Source of the DNA: Mortierella sp. BCC40632
Lineage: Eukaryota; Mortierellomycota; Mortierellomycetes; Mortierellales; Mortierellaceae
Assembly: GCA_011634665.1 (NCBI GenBank)
Contig: WAEK01000004.1
Location: 2,485,501 to 2,549,500 of the forward strand
Reading direction: 5' to 3'
DNA length: 64,000 nt
Shown: positions 34,802 through 46,887 of the stretch, in pieces
How the letters are laid out: every line of letters starts with the position of its first letter
How positions within the stretch are numbered: the stretch's first letter is position 1
Program-made: the position numbers and the translations under genes
The notes under the pieces: model-generated
What the model was told of the DNA's origin: nothing
Database searches by the model: none
Seen by the model: only the letters and a program-made list of their open reading frames with translations

Positions 34802-35027
34802 GGTCGTTGGAAGGAGGATGCTCTTTTGGGGAGATAGGAAATTGATTCAAGGTACCAGAAACTAGCTATGGCAAGCTGCTAACACCCGATTCGAGAAAGG
34901 AAAAGAGGAAGGGAGAGAGGAGGGAAAAATGAAAGGATGGGAGGGAGGGAAGAAGAAGACACTCGCCGAGAACGAGGATGAGATGGAATGGGCAAAAGCT
35001 GCTAATGAGAGGAGCAAACTGAGAGGG

Positions 35028-35069
<42 letters not shown>

Positions 35070-35230
35070 CCAAAGAGTGACTGTTTTGTTGTTTATCGAA
35101 ACATGATGCACTCACCTTAAGTAGTCCTCCCCAGCCAAGAGAGGAGAGAGAGAAGAAAAAAAAAAGCTCACCTTTCGGTTTGGCTCGAGGATCACTCTGT
35201 GAACACTTTGAACCTTTCATTCTTATCATC
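34802..35230. promoter_or_regulatory. Divergent promoter region, NOG1 / SSZ1
   Basis: A 429-base region between head-to-head translation-related genes. It contains an A-run of about 34 at 35031-35064 flanked by purine-rich DNA; such rigid poly(dA:dT) tracts exclude nucleosomes in fungal promoters (known in yeast). Use as a shared promoter is inference. Confidence 0.55.
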
Positions 35231-37191
35231 ATGGAGCCCGTAGGTGATCTCGGCCATCGCGCTTGTGTGCAAAGCAGATACAGCCAGCTGATGGAGGAGT
35301 GTCCATGTAATCCATCTGATTGCAATCATTCTCCTCTCCCATCTCACCCACTAATCATCCGGTTTTGGCTTATGCCGAACATCCTTCTCAATAGGTCGTT
35401 ATTGGAATCAACTTTGGAAACACCAACAGCTCCATCGCCATCTTGGCGCCCAATGGCCACTTCAACGTCATTGCCAATGCCGATGGTGAGCGTCAGGTCC
35501 CCAGTGTTGTTGGTTTCATCGGCGATGAAGAGGTCAGCGGTACTCAGGCTTTGCAGCAGGCCGTCAGGAACCCCAAGAACACCCTCGAGGGCTTCAGGAA
35601 CTTGATTGGCAAGAAGTACGTTCTCTACTGCCACCTTTCTCCTCCTTCTATTTCTCCTGCTTGAGTCTACTGAAGAATCCACGTCCTCATTGACAACCCT
35701 GCCTTTTACAGCGGTACATGGAAGGAAAAGAACAATATTTCGGCCTGCTAACCCTTTTACTCTCTCTTTCCCTTGATAATTCATAATAGGTTCGAGGAGG
35801 TCAAGGTCCCTTCCGATGCCACCCACCCCGACATGATCAACAAGGACGGAGTTCCTGCCTACAAGGTCACCTTCAAGGATCAGGAGCTTGTCATCACCGT
35901 CCCTGAGGTTGCCACCAAGCAATTGAAGCATATGCTTGAGGAGGCTGAGGCCTACCTCGGCAAGAAGGTCACCGGCGCTGTCCTTGCTGTCCCTACCTAT
36001 TTCACTGCTGCCCAGCGTGAAGTTCTCGCCAAGTCTGCTGCTGCCGCTGGCATCAACGTTCTTCAGATTATCCAGGAGCCTGTTGCTGCTGCCCTTGCCT
36101 ACAACTTTGGACAGAACCCCGTCAAGGGCGATGCTCAGGACATGACTGCCTTGGTCTTGGATATGGGCGCCTCTTCCTTCGATATCACCATTCTCTCTGT
36201 TCGCAGCGGCATCTATACTATCTTGGAGACTGCTCATGACGTCACCTTGGGCGGAACCTCTTTCGACAATGAGCTCGTCAGCCTTGTTGCTGCCGAGTTC
36301 AAGAAGAAGACCAAGGTCGATGTCGCCGGCAACAAGAAGGCCCAGATGAAGATCAAGGCCGCTGCTGAGATCACCAAGAAGCAGCTCTCTCGCAACACTA
36401 CCGCTCCTTGTTCAGTCGAGTCTGTTGCTGAGGGTATGGATTACCACGGTACAATCAACCGTCTCCGTTTCGAGCTCATGTCATCCAAGCTCTTCACTCG
36501 CTGCAACGACTTGATCGAGAAGACTCTCGAGAAGGCCCAGTTGACCGCTGGTGCTATTGATGAGATTCTCTTGGTTGGAGGTGCTACTCGCATGCCCAAG
36601 TTCCAGTCCCGCCTTCGCGATATCTTCCCCGAGACCACGATCCGTGTCGACCAGGAGTCGGATGAGGCTATCACTGTCGGATGCGCTGCTCAAGCTTCGT
36701 TGATTGCTGGATTTGAGAAGGAGGATATTGAGGCATCGATCAAGGAGAACATCACGGTCACTCCCCACACTGTGAAGCCCATTGGTGTTGTTGGTGCCCA
36801 GGATGAGTTCTTCACCATTATCCCCAACCATACCCCTCTCCCCGCCAAGCGTGTCTTTGAGTTTGGTCAGGCTGCTGATGGTCAGCGCGAGGTCTACTTT
36901 GCCCTCTATGAGGGTGAGCAGGATCCCCTTCCTCCCAAGAAGGAGAAGGTCGAGAAGGTCGATGTTGGAACTGACGATGAAGAGGAGGAGGAGGAGGAGG
37001 ATCCCGTTGTCAAGCCCACTTACCACAAGACAACCCTTTTGGCTGAGGTTGTCCTGAAGGATCTGCCTGCTGATGCCAAGGCCGGTTCGCTCAAGATTGA
37101 GGCCACCGTCCAGGTTGATATCTCTGGAAAGACGACTATTACCTTGCGTGAGAAGAAGAGCGGAAAGCAAGTCCGTGCTGAGAGCGCATAA
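35231..37191 (+). CDS. SSZ1: Ribosome-associated Hsp70-like protein Ssz1 (543 aa)
   Basis: Atypical Hsp70 that pairs with zuotin (Zuo1) in the ribosome-associated complex and helps nascent-chain folding by Ssb. Exons: 35231-35239 (9 nt, MEP), 35395-35615 and 35790-37191; 544 codons against 538 residues in yeast. N-terminus VVIGINFGNTNSSIAILAP matches yeast VIGITFGNTSSSIA, and ALQQAVRNPKNT and AHDVTLGGTSFDNELV are also conserved. The substrate-binding half is short and followed by an acidic run (DDEEEEEEEDPV), as in Ssz1 and unlike canonical Hsp70. The 9-nt first exon with donor GTAGGT is inferred because phase 0 and the expected start residue are only satisfied there. Confidence 0.92.
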
Positions 37192-37353
37192 ACAACTTCC
37201 CCCTCTCCTCCCTTTTATGCCCTTGTAAAGATTTGTTGAGTAGCATTCATCCACATAAAGCGACTATCTTGTAAAATCCAATTTACTCTATTGACACTTT
37301 TGGTCTTTTTGTTATTACTGTGATAACCCCAAGTTTCTCAGAGTTGATCCTTT

Positions 37354-38522
37354 CTACTCTTGCTTCTTTTGATCAATGTCTTCTTTTTGAGCTACCCCTC
37401 CTTCTTTCAACTTGGCCTTGACAAATTTTTCAGCCTCTTGGTATCTGGCCCTTTTGATCTCGTACACGAGCGACCTTTGCTCAAGCTGGATACAAATTGC
37501 CTGGATCTCGGCGTTCGAGATAAATCCTTCATGTGCAACATGATCTGTGATCGAGTGTGGGTCGTCCTTTGGAGTAGACGACGAGTGATGAACCGTTGAT
37601 TCTACGGTTGAGTTGGGATCGTTCGCAGAGTCACTGTTGTTCAGCGTCGGTGTGATCTCTCCCGAAGACTCGGAGATGATTGGGCCAGGAAGAGGCTCTT
37701 GCTTTCTCCTAGGATTTCTGCGTACCGAAAGCTGGTTCGATCCAGTAAAAAAGACTGCAAACTCGGGGTCGTGCTGGAGTCCAAAGTTTAAGACATCGCT
37801 TGGTTGGTACTCAAACGAACCGCTCTTGAGAAGAAAGTCCAGGTGCTTGGCTCCAGTGTAGGCTGTATGCACAAAATAAATATAAATGTCGAAGTTAATA
37901 AGGACCCTAATTTTGAGGACGCAACCCTCGGTAATTTTTTCCGAGAGTGACCTGGACACGGAATAAGATACCTTTCCAGTGACTCCAGAGTCGGAATGCA
38001 TTATAAAATAATGGGATATTTGGCACAAGAGGCACCAGCGTGAAGAGAGAGGTGAAAGGAACCCAAAGCGCTGAGAATATCATATACTTTCGATGATAGG
38101 GTATTCTTTGCTCGACCAATGCCTTGAACTCTGCCTGTACCTTGACCTCCGCAAGAGTAGAGGGATACAGGAACGGGACCTATTGAACAAAAAGTGATTG
38201 AATATACCATTCTACTGCTGATTTAACTTCCACGGGCCAGCCACCCCATCATTGAACGTACAATGGTTGATTTCGCCAGGTCTTCTTTGGCTGGGACTTC
38301 CTTCAGAAACGTTTCTTGGTGCTCCAATTTCTCGAGCATTTTTGATCCAGCGCCATAAAGCTTGCGTTTCATACCGCCCGGAGGTGCCTGCCCAAGTTCT
38401 CCCCATTTCTTGCTTGCCCAGGAGGTGGCACGGTTGAGATAAGACGCAGTGGCAGGAGTGGCCGTAGAATGGCAATGGAGCATCTTTGCCGACTGCGAGA
38501 GCGGAATGAGAAACAACCTCAT
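37354..38522 (-). CDS. Mitochondrial K+/H+ exchange-related protein (325 aa)
   Basis: Belongs to the mitochondrial K+-H+ exchange-related family (yeast YDL183C group), proteins of the inner membrane linked to potassium homeostasis. Exons: 38522-38262, 38179-37972 and 37862-37354 (326 codons). The start MRLFLIPLSQSAKMLHCHS is the family signature, followed by a short matrix segment. The core includes VPFLYPSTLAEVKVQAEFK, then RIPYHRKYMIFSALWVPFT and LVPLVPNIPLFYNAFRLWSH, with hydrophobic segments around VPFTSLFTLVPLVPNIPLFY. The C-terminal third is polar, with a Lys/Glu-rich end (EAEKFVKAKLKEGGVAQ). A donor at GTACGT keeps frame; reading through gives an early stop. Confidence 0.8.
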
Positions 38523-38979
38523 GGTCGGACAATATTTGTGGGACAGCAAAAGCCTCCTATGCGGCCGGGGATGTTCAAGGGAAAGGAAGTGAAAGGAAGA
38601 GAGTCTAAGGGAGTGGTAGAACAAGATAGAGAAGAAGCAAAGGGATGGCAAGATCAAAACAAGGGCCTGATCAGAATGAGAAGGGGGAGAGAGAATGCTC
38701 CCCATTTCCGTAGTTGACGCCATGTCCAACCTTGAGTTGCGGTGCCCTTTTTTTTCAACGTCACTTTTTTTTTTTTTTTTTTTTTTTTTCCTTTTTTTCT
38801 TAAAAGCCCACGTTGCAGCCTGATCCTGGTGCATTAGCTATTCACACAAGAGCTGGCATCAGGTTAGAATCAGTAACAGTAACAGCTTCTACGCTACTCA
38901 AGGATCGATCGAATCATATGCAATTGAGCATGCATCTTTAAGCATCTAGGGTGCAATACGCCACCAGACCATCAGACCG
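38523..38979. promoter_or_regulatory. Divergent promoter region, KHE-related / acidic protein
   Basis: A 457-base region between head-to-head genes, with a T-run of about 26 at 38765-38790. No factor site assigned. Confidence 0.45.
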
Positions 38980-41650
38980 ATGACACAATCCAAAGACAGC
39001 CGCCAAGAGAACACGCCAACAGTTCCTTGCAGTGGAACTCCAGTATCAGCAGCGATAACAATACAGCCTCAAAGACGGCGTCGATCTAGTTCCGTTGTTT
39101 CGGAAAGCAACGTTCATGACCCATCCGTAAAACGACCTCGCTTACTCGACAAGTCTATTCAATCAGGAGAGCAACTAGCATTTACAGAGCACAGTGATAC
39201 AGCAAGCAATAATGACGACGTCGCTCTCTCTCAGGACTCTCTAGCTCCGTCTAGTGCTACAGAAAATAGGCCCCTTCCTGACGAATCTGAGGACCAAAAT
39301 GTCTACGAGTTAGACAGTGACGGCGAAAATGATACCAATGACATTGACGAAAGCGAAGACGAGGCACAAGATGGGGTAGCAGAGATTGATAACGACACAC
39401 ATCATAATGAAAGTGATGATGATCTCTCTGATAGAATCAACATCGGCGAAAGTGATGACAGCCACAGTGGAGAGAGTGGTGCTGATGAAGAGAGTGGCAG
39501 CGAGGGCGACTCAAACAGAGGAGATAACATTGAGGAAAATCGAAACGACCCAGGCCATGAAAGTTCGGTACTAAAGAAAAAAACGCCAGGGACACCACGA
39601 GGGAAACGGCGACCCTACGGGAAACGTACATCATGGCCTGAGCACTTCAATAGTAGACAGCCTGTCTTGCAAAGCAATGAATCGCTCAAAGTCTCTGCAA
39701 AGGTGAAAGGACGACCACTGCCAAAAACCAAGGACAGACGGCGACTGCAAAGGCAGTTATGTGGGCCGCTTTGGGAATACTCGCGACCTTTATTGGAAGC
39801 TATGTTCCGACAAAAGATTGAAAGGATCAACGACCACACTACTGGAGATAACAATCAGGACAGAAACAGCGGAGGCCTTACATATGGATTATCGTCTACT
39901 ACCGAGGCGCCAGGAAATGCCAATATTGAGCAGTCTCCAGAGAATCAGGCTTTACCACAGCAAGTTAATCGACACGATACTCAAAGCTCGCAGGAATTTC
40001 GTGCGAGACTGAAAGGCCCACGAAGATGGCTGCTTGACGCACCTGTCATACAATACCCATACCTTCAAGAGCCTTTCCCCTATGACACTTACAAAGCTCC
40101 TGAACGACCCGTATGCTTTGCTCCAAAAGAAGTCCCAGGTCTGCCTTTGACTCAAGAGTGGTACCGGCCACAAGGCCCAGTAGCTCCTGAAGACCTATTT
40201 TCAATGGCCAAGTTTGAATATTCAAGGCGTCTTCTCAAATCAATCAAAGCCACTTCTGATAGGCTCCGCATGGATACCTACTTCTCTCGCGTAAGCAGAC
40301 TGGTAATATCATACTATAGGACTATAACAAGGCATTAGCTGACACTAATATTACTATTTGTTTAAATAGGGATATACATTGGCCGCACGACGAACGCTGG
40401 ATCGTATTCGTGTCGAAAACTTTAAAGAGGCTCTGGAGGATAGGACAGAATCACGATATGAGTTTAACGCCAAACGATACGGCTCCGATGATGACGATGA
40501 GGAGCCATTGCCCGAGGGAACTAGCAGAACAATTAGTTCGGAAGCGAGTGCTTCAGTGGAAGAATCGCCTGCCTCGGATAGCCTTGTTGGATCACCGAAA
40601 ATTAGTAGTACTCCATCTGGTTCGCATCCTATGGATATGGACAACCTACAAGCAGGCCAAGAACCAGCAACCAATGTCAGTGTGAGCAATGATTCTACAT
40701 CTGGACTACTGCAGACTCAAGCATCAGACGAGCCAACACTTGCTGATTATTACCAAGTCAATACGTTTCTGGCGACGATGTTCATGCCCGGAAATGAAAG
40801 GTTCAGGTCTCAGAAACTCTCGCCAGCATCATGTCGGATCCTTCACTCCTTGCTTGTTGGACTAGAGACAAAAATCCTTGCAATGGGCTGTCACAAACAA
40901 CGACAACTGCTGACACGACTGTTAAGCAGTATTGATGAAGTGACAACTAAGGAGAATCTTGTCCAAAAGCCTCGGAAGAGACTAGGAGGCTACAGATTAG
41001 GCACGGAGCAACCTGATGTACCAGACACCTTAGGATCAGAAGAAGTTGGGCAGTACTCTCAATCACAGCAATCCAAAACTCGAAAAAGAAAGGACCGGAG
41101 TGGGAACCCATACTTTGGACTCAGGAAAATTGACATGGACGACTATGCGCTAAATAAGGCACCGAAACTCGGAAGAGTACGTAGATCTTCTACAAAAACA
41201 GGAACTGAGCAGGGTCCGGCTGGTACGATTCTGCAGACTCCAGTACCAACCGAATCTCCAAGGACTCGAGATCAACAGAGGACTTTTGTTGAAGGGATGG
41301 AAACACCATCCTCGCCGAACAGAGATATGCCAAGTCCATGGCAAACTGATAAACTGATCTCTCCCTCAGCAGACCCGTCGATGTCGGCTGCCTCTAGTTC
41401 GGGAGCATCTGCGCCAATATCCTCCCCTCGGATGTCAGCGACCCCTAACTTATCAGAGTTGATTGACGCGAGGGAATCTAGCGTTCTCGAAGTCGAAACA
41501 TGGCCTTCAGTGGCGAATCCACTTTGTATAGGGCCTGAAACGGACCCATTCTACATTGCCCGCGAGTATCTTGTAGCCAGGAATCAGCGGTCGATGGAAA
41601 CTACGTCTACCAATACTACCCCAAGTGCCACCGCTTCCCACCACCCCTAA
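38980..41650 (+). CDS. Large acidic, probably nuclear protein of unknown family (863 aa)
   Basis: I do not recognise this gene. Two exons, 38980-40290 and 40370-41650 (864 codons), joined at a clean GT..AG with TTCTCTCGC before the donor. Residues 1-200 are highly acidic and Ser-rich (repeated ESDDDLSD-type runs) with a basic patch QPQRRRRSS and VKRPR that could be nuclear signals. Two blocks look structured: PKTKDRRRLQRQLCGPLWEY near residue 245 and WLLDAPVIQYPYLQEPFPYD near 350, followed by EDLFSMAKFEYSRRLLKSI. Exon 2 has a helical block QKLSPASCRILHSLLVGLET. The C-terminal 200 residues are Ser/Pro-rich. A chromatin or transcription role is possible but unproven. It runs head-to-head with the KHE-related gene. 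Confidence 0.7.
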
Positions 41651-41866
41651 TACTAGCATTCAGTAACAATAGCATTTTGACAACTATAATTGTTCCATGT
41701 CCCAATTCTGTTCGCCGAGAGCGAGACTGAAATTTGGGCCGCCAAAGCCACATGTACCCTCTCTGTCTCCTTGGACTCCCAAACACTTGCAATCGTGATC
41801 CCTTCAAGCTTAAGTACGTGGTCATCGCTCATTTCTCAGACTCTCGGACCAAAGACGATTTCCTCA

Positions 41867-42810
41867 ATGAAGAAGACATCTGCCGGCGCCACATCAGGAA
41901 AGAAGGCGCCCATGACAGCGGCCCAGAAGGCTGAGGCAGCCGCTGCTGCAGTTGCTGCTGTAACTGGTGCCGACAAGAGAACTGCAGGATCAGCCAGGGC
42001 CAATGCATCAGCCAAGACAGCAACAGCAGCAGCAGCACCAGCAACAGCACCAGCACCAGAGTCTAAAGAGAATGGCGAGTCTAGCAACAGTGCTGATGGT
42101 GAGGATGGCGCTGGCGAGGACAAGGACGACGAGGACGAAGAGAAGGAGGCTACCGAAAAGGGACAGAGTGGTGAGGCCCAGGCTGCGATGAAAAACATGA
42201 CGTCTGGAAACCAGCAGGATGGCGAACGTGAAGGCGTGGATGCCTCGAGGCTCGAGCAGGTAAGATACCTATTACTAAGCAGAGGGAACCAGTAAATCGA
42301 AGTTATTCCCTTGCTTCTATAACCATAATGTATACCGTAGAAAATCCTATACGTCCAGAAACCACGAGAACAGCACGCCAATGGGACAGTGTCTGCATCT
42401 CCCTTTTCTACTTTTCGAGTTATACTCTAGTACTAACAGTTCCATCTGGATGCTATTCAACTAGGCTATGACCCTCATCACAGATGTCAACAAGAAGCAA
42501 AAAGCGGATAGAGCAGCAGCAACAAAGGAGGCCCAGAAGATCGCCTTGTCTAAAGAAGACGTCGCGACTGTGGTAAGAACATATGGGTTCATTGGTGATT
42601 CGGAGCTCCGTTTACTTTCGTCCCCAGGAACTAAAAAGGCGGGTCGAACCCGATCTGAACTCACTCACTGAAATTTCACTTCGGCCTCTAATTATGAACA
42701 CCAATATTTAGATGACCGAGATGGATTTGACCAAGGCATTGGCAGAAAAGTATCTAAAGGAGCATGGAGGCGACGTCGTCAAGACTTTGGAGGCCTTGGT
42801 CGTGTCCTGA
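41867..42810 (+). CDS. HYPK: HYPK-like NatA regulator (199 aa)
   Basis: HYPK binds the ribosome-associated N-terminal acetyltransferase NatA and modulates it. Exons: 41867-42259, 42465-42572 and 42712-42810 (200 codons). The conserved C-terminal half is clear: AMTLITDVNKKQKADRAAAT, EAQKIALSKEDVATV, and the UBA-like end MTEMDLTKALAEKYLKEHGG with VVKTLEALV. The first exon is low-complexity: Ala-rich (AEAAAAAVAAVTGA), then Asp/Glu-rich (EDKDDEDEEKEAT), which makes the protein longer than animal HYPK (about 120-130). An upstream in-frame ATG exists at 41690, but the stretch between is not conserved-looking, so I used 41867. Confidence 0.85.
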
Positions 42811-44674
42811 TTGCTCTCTTCACTGCCACCTCTGACTTTTTTTAAAGAGTCATCAGCGAGAGTGTGTGTGTGAGAGAACGTGTGTTTGTATAGAATAAAG
42901 CGCAGTTACCGCAACACGATACGTTATTATGGGCGGCAAATCCCTTCAATGCTGAGCGAGTCGAAGGTAGTCAGCGTAGGGTGCTGCTCATGTGCTTAGG
43001 TACCTTGATCAGTCCCCTCTGTCGAGCCGTTAGGTCCATTAACAAATAAGAAGTCCGGGAGAACCGGCCTAGACAACATGGGCTGCGAGGGACTCGAGAG
43101 AACAGGAGGCGCATACGTTTCTCTGACAAAACCTCCGATGAGAACTCATGCAGTGCATTCTCACGGCTACTCCATCTCCCCTCTCCCCTCCCCTCTCCCT
43201 TTTCCCTTTCTTTCTCAAGGCCACACAGGATAAAGTTGCAGGACAAAGAGGGGCCAACGTCTTTTTTTTTTTTGTTAGTTAGGCTGGCATCGTTGTCAAA
43301 TCCTTTGGGGACAAGGGGTTCATCTAAGGAGGATTCATGTGCAAAAGCAGGACGGTTGTCGAAGGGTCGCCGGGTCTCTGCGGGCAGAGGAGAGGCGACT
43401 CATTGGTTAGGTGTCAGCGGACTAAGAAGGAGTGGATGACCGGAAGCTGAAAACAGCCGTTCTAAGACATATACAAATGGAAGTCGAGGGTGAAGAGGCA
43501 AAGGGCATGGCTTGACAACTGCGATGCATGAGCACAGGATAATCGATGCAGCGATGGTCTGCTGCAGGAACCATGCTATTGGCCCTAGTGGTGCAGGTCG
43601 TTGGGGAAGACAGTGCCACTCATGCTGCCGACGCATTGCACTTGCAACCATGCATTGCCACACACTCGCCCTTGAGGACAAGGACAGGGTCTGGGAGAGG
43701 AGAGGGATACAATAGAGTGAACGAGCAGAAGCAGATTGCAATATCGATCATCCGAGAGTTGTGAAGGACAGCACACCGCAAGACTTGACAAGGTGTCTGA
43801 AAGCTCAATTTTTTTTTTTTTTTTTTTTTTTTTGTGAGAGATTATGCTCTCGTAAGCGGGATTCGTAATCGCAACCAAAGATCGGCTGCATTGGTTTGCA
43901 CTCCAAAGAATTCTGCATTCTTCTCTTCCCGCCAAAACTAATAACAGCCAAGGGCGCAAGCGAGCTGAGGGATGCGTGCGAACAGTATCATTTTCACGAA
44001 GGAAGAGAACAGTACGTCCAAGGCTGAGTGCCCACGGCAGTTGATCTCAGGGTTGAGAGTGAGAAGCACAATGACGAATCGCCGGGCCTGCTGGTACCGT
44101 TCAATTACAGATCTGCGACAGAGGTGTGAGCGACCCCTTCATGAACGCAAGACAAGCGAGCAGAGTTACACCCCCCCCCCCACGGGACGAGACGTTTGGC
44201 CTCAAAGAACAGACAGAGGACGACAGAAGCCGGGCGGTGGAGATGTGGAGTATATTCAAACAGAAGCGTAGCAGAAAAAAATTTTTATCCTTCAACTTTT
44301 TCTTCCCCGTCCACCTTGCTCCTTGCTTTCTTCCTTCTCCACAACAGCGCTGCCCTGTCTGAATCTCTTTCTTCGCCGTCGTCCTCTCGCTCGCCTTCTT
44401 GCACTCCCCTGCCACTCGCTCCCTTTTGCCCCATTGCCCTGCCTGTGGGTCCGCATCCCCGCCACCCAACCGCTCCTCAGTCACCAGCCAACCGCTATCC
44501 ACCGACCCGTCCAGCCAACAACAGAGCTCCGTGAAAGAGTCTCCGCCTTGGCCCTGCTCCACTCCTCCTCTGGTCCATCCTTAACTTTTGTCTCTTTACC
44601 CCTTCAACCACCTGCGTCTTTCTCCTGGGCTCAAAGCACAGCACTTCATATCTGTTACACAAAACGGCCAAACC
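42811..44674. other. Intergenic region, 1.9 kb, upstream of HAP2
   Basis: No gene recognised. Contains a CCCCTCTCCC-type pyrimidine stretch near 43170-43205, a T-run of about 25 at 43809-43833, and a C-run at 44170-44181. From about 44290 the DNA is pyrimidine-rich and probably the HAP2 leader; a leader intron is possible. Confidence 0.45.
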
Positions 44675-46659
44675 ATGCTCCACCAGCAGCACCCTTCGCA
44701 TCCTCACCCGCACGCCCAGTCGTACCCGCCTGGCTTCATGTATGGCGGTCATATGCTGCAGCAGACTCATTACCAACCCATCCACGATGGTCCTGTAAGT
44801 CGAGAAGACTGACATTCGCTCTGGTGGTACTTATGCAAAGTTGTGCACATAGCTCTGACTATTTGCCTCTTTCCTTTTCAATAATCGACCGGTTAGCATG
44901 ATCCTCAAGATCGTTATCAGAACTACCAGCAACCAGCATCACAGCAGGCTTTTGCGTCCATGGTATGCTACGTTACTCCTCCTTTATCTCCCTCTTTCTC
45001 TCTCTGTCTCTCTTTTTTCTTTCTCTCTCTCTCCTCTGCCTGTGCGTGTCTCTTCCTCCGAGGAATTAGAGTCTGTGCAGTAATAGGGGTTGATTGTCAT
45101 TAATAGAGGACCTGCTCTCCACCTAAACTCAATCCTTTTTTTCTTTTTTCTTTTTTTTTTCTCGATGTCTTTCTTTTACGTCAGCCTCCGCCAGGGATGA
45201 TGGCACCTCATAGCCCAACGGGGTCGTCACCCACGCTGTCCCACTCGAACCAGCTTCATGACCACGACCACCTCAGCCATCACCAGCAGCCGCAGTCACA
45301 TGGTCGCCCCCCACAGCAGTCCCCGGGACAAGACCATCGCTCGCTACAGCAACAACCCTATCAACCACAGGTGCCTTCACAGCACCCGTCAACATCCTTT
45401 CAGCCAGAGATGGCTTTACCGCCAGCCATAGTTGGCGATCCAGCCGTGGGTGGACTCCATCCGCCACCTCTTCCAATGCAGCAAGCCGAGGAAGAACAGC
45501 CACTCTATGTCAATGCAAAGCAGTACCACAGGATCTTGAAGAGACGCGCAGCAAGAGCTAAGCTTGAGGAAGCAAACCGCATGGCCAAGATCCGTAAGGT
45601 AAAGAACTCATACAACCGCTCCCTCTTCCATTTCCCACACATATCGAGAGTGTGTTCAATGATCGCTAACGCCCCGTTTATCTCCTCTTCGACTTTTCTC
45701 CCTTGATTCTTCAGCCATACTTACACGAGTCTCGACATAAGCATGCAATGCGTCGTCCACGCGGCCCCGGTGGTCGCTTCCTGACCTCGCAAGAGATTGC
45801 AGAGATGGATCGACTACAAGCATTGTTCGAAGCGCAAGGTGGAGTGGGACCACTGGGAGGAGATCTTCACCTCGCCCATAGCAACTACACGCCTGAACAA
45901 CAACAACAGTTTATCCAACAGCAAATCCAGATGCAGCGTCAGCAGATGCTTAACCAAGATCCCAATCAGCCACCAGCAGACCACCATAGCATGCCTATGC
46001 AGCAACAAAACCAGCGAGGCCATCCTCAGCCTGCATCTGCACAAGATGACGAAGAGGCCCACATCCCCCTACCACTGAGACATCGCCTCCCAAGTCACAA
46101 TACTGCCGCTGAAACATTTGGCGGTGTTGATAGTCGATTCAACCCATACGGTGACTACAACGGCTCGCAGCTTCGTTCGACCACTCTCCCCAGTGAAGCA
46201 GTAGCATCGTCGTCAGCATCTTCCTCCGCGAGCGTCATCACGGGGATTCCAGTGACGAATGGTCCGGTCATGACCTCTCCTGGCGCTGGCCCGAGCTCGG
46301 CTAGCCTATTGTCAGGCGGAGTACACCAGCACACATCCGCTACCTTGACCCCCTCGTCCTCAACTAACAACACTCCGACCTTTACTGGGGATGTGATTGG
46401 TGGTGATCTAGGAGAATCGTCCGGGAACGGCATTGGAATGTCTGCGTCGACATCCCCTGTGACAGCAACGGCCGGTCCTTCCATGTCCCCATTGAATGCC
46501 CATCATCCCTATGGGCATGGCCAGCCACCTAGTATATCCAACACCATCGAGGCTCCAGGAACACTCCACTTCAACGACTTTCCTGACAACCATAACCATC
46601 CTCCACAACAAGACTACGACGGGAGCAGTAGCCTCCTGACTCCCACAGGAGATGACTAG
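44675..46659 (+). CDS. HAP2: CCAAT-binding factor subunit Hap2 / NF-YA (514 aa)
   Basis: NF-YA gives the NF-Y/HAP complex its CCAAT specificity. Exons: 44675-44794, 44897-44962, 45185-45598 and 45715-46659 (515 codons). The subunit-association helix is PLYVNAKQYHRILKRRAARA, the linker KIRK spans intron 3, and the DNA-binding part is PYLHESRHKHAMRRPRGPGG with GGRF next. All contact residues (R/H cluster and GRF) are present. The N-terminal half is rich in His, Gln and Pro; after the domain comes a Gln-rich and then a Ser/Thr-rich region typical of activation domains. The DNA-binding domain is split by intron 3 at the linker. No heme- or HAP4-like element is visible. Confidence 0.95.
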
Positions 46660-46887
46660 CCGAAGAAAACGTGGAAGACTACTCTCTCACACATCTTGAC
46701 TCCAGATCTCTTTTTATGTATAGGCCACCTTTTCTCTTTCTTTTTTGTTTATCTTTTCTTTTTTTGTACAGATGATTTTTTTTATTTAGTTTGATCCGCT
46801 CATTGTCCATACTGTTTCATCCTTTGAAAACCTCAAAATACAATCTGCTCGTGAGCGTGTTGCTCTTGAACATACATACTCAAATGC

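Noticed and set aside
35344..37254. Antisense open frames of 297 and 257 codons across SSZ1
   Set aside because: They mirror the codon-biased SSZ1 exon; the sense strand gives a full Hsp70-like protein.
41836..42381. 181-codon antisense frame opposite HYPK exon 1
   Set aside because: Mirror of the Ala/Asp/Glu low-complexity coding sequence.
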